The notes under the pieces were generated by a model, which saw only the letters and a program-made list of their open reading frames with translations, had not been told where the DNA came from and ran no database searches. Of a stretch of DNA of 7,186 bases, positions 6,621-7,186 are shown in pieces; the first letter of the stretch is position 1; each line of letters opens with the position of its first letter. Source of the DNA: Halobacteriovorax sp. (GTDB taxonomy: Bacteria > Bdellovibrionota > Bacteriovoracia > Bacteriovoracales > Bacteriovoracaceae); NCBI GenBank assembly GCA_002686115.1, contig NZAF01000044.1, positions 7,018 through 14,203 on the forward strand, given 5' to 3'. The position numbers were made by a program, and so were the translations under genes.

Positions 6621-7184
6621 TTACTTTCTTCCAAAGCTCTTTCTAACACGCATATAATTATATCTATTTGTGATAATCTTAAATATTGATATTTTTTGAT
6701 CAGCGTGAATAACTGCATTCACTCCTGCAAGGGCAGAACCTTCCATTGGCTCATATTGGGCCATCTCTTTACTGATATCAAACTCATCATCGTTCATATC
6801 ATCTTCACCAAGATCAATACTGTCTAAATCTCCGATATTTGGCATGTTGAAGTTACTTAACGCTTTTTTGTTTCCTGGAGCATTAGTATTAAGTCCTTTT
6901 CCACCTGAAAGTTCTGCTGAAGAGGCATTTGAATTTTTTCCAAAATTTGCAATTGCGTTTGGATTTAAGTTATCAAGTCCACTTTGATGATTCAGAATTT
7001 TTGATCCTCCTCTGCTAGCAAGAGTTGCAGCAAGAGACGTCGGATCGGCTTTACTAATTGTTGCCGCTAAAGAACTTGTAACATCGCCTTTGGCAATTTG
7101 CTTAAGAGTTTCTTTTGTTCTTGGATCAATTTTTTTGTTAATTTTTAATGCACGATCAGCTACTCGCTTAAAAACATTCTGGCT
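6621..7184 (-). CDS. C-terminal part of an unrecognised Asn/Ser/Gly-rich protein (5' end outside window)
   Basis: The reading frame is open from the right edge to the stop at 6621-6623, giving 187 residues. The first in-frame ATG is at 6845, but the 113 codons above it contain no stop and no ATG, and they read as a sensible protein, so the true start lies beyond the window. Visible parts in order: a basic helical stretch (NVFKRVADRALKINKKIDP) and a Ser/Thr/Ala-rich segment (SLAATITSKADPTSLAALTA). A low-complexity N/G/S-rich linker of about 50 residues follows, with units such as GLDNLNPNAIANFGKNSNAS. After it comes a strongly acidic block (GEDDMNDDEFD), and the protein ends in a basic, aromatic C-terminus (NRYNYMRVRKSFGRK). 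The visible part has no membrane segment and no cysteine. I recognise no family and assign no function. The stop abuts that of the convergent glycosyltransferase. Confidence 0.75.
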   Translation of the reverse strand, partial: SQNVFKRVADRALKINKKIDPRTKETLKQIAKGDVTSSLAATISKADPTSLAATLASRGGSKILNHQSGLDNLNPNAIANFGKNSNASSAELSGGKGLNTNAPGNKKALSNFNMPNIGDLDSIDLGEDDMNDDEFDISKEMAQYEPMEGSALAGVNAVIHADQKISIFKIITNRYNYMRVRKSFGRK

Positions 7185-7186
7185 GA

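Noticed and set aside
6652..6663. Perfect 12-base palindrome ATATAATTATAT near the convergent junction, as terminator or operator
   Set aside because: It is all A/T, lies within coding sequence, has no GC stem and no U-run. It is expected by chance in DNA this AT-rich.
6621..6845. A complete small gene of 74 residues starting at the ATG at 6845
   Set aside because: The same frame is open upstream to the window edge with coherent protein-like composition, and no Shine-Dalgarno precedes 6845. It is the C-terminal end of a larger gene.

Overview
The window is AT-rich (about one third GC by eye). It holds five complete genes and one partial gene at each edge. I see no tRNA, rRNA, CRISPR array, insertion sequence or prophage gene. 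Organism (inference): a low-GC Gram-negative of the Bdellovibrionota type, such as Bacteriovorax or Halobacteriovorax. The support is a folate-dependent TrmFO in place of TrmA, a glutamine-dependent two-domain NadE, and a Lys/Thr-rich histone-H1-like tail protein. No single feature proves this.

Left part, minus strand (1-2216): a two-domain NAD+ synthetase gene (nadE) is followed 51 bases downstream by a gene for a coiled-coil protein with a lysine-rich tail. The tail runs off the left edge. The two may be co-transcribed, with nadE first.

Middle and right, plus strand (2288-6620): trmFO (tRNA U54 methylation) diverges from nadE across a 71-base gap. Behind it come a 10-TM EamA/DMT-type transporter, a UDP-glucuronate decarboxylase-type SDR enzyme (UDP-xylose synthase) and a divergent GT-B glycosyltransferase. 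Gaps are 0, about 33 and 13 bases, so they look like one operon. The last two genes form a plausible sugar pair in which the decarboxylase makes UDP-xylose and the glycosyltransferase uses a nucleotide sugar. The glycosyltransferase has lost the usual EX7E donor-site motif, and the decarboxylase has Pro for the third Gly of its NAD-binding loop, so neither activity should be taken as certain.

Right edge, minus strand (6621-7184): the C-terminal 187 residues of an unrecognised Asn/Ser/Gly-rich protein, whose stop codon abuts that of the glycosyltransferase. The reading frame stays open to the window edge, so the in-frame ATG at 6845 is internal and not a gene start.

Most of the window is ordinary. 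The points worth a second look are the unusual decarboxylase/glycosyltransferase pair, its linkage to trmFO, the H1-like protein next to nadE, and the zero-gap convergent junction.
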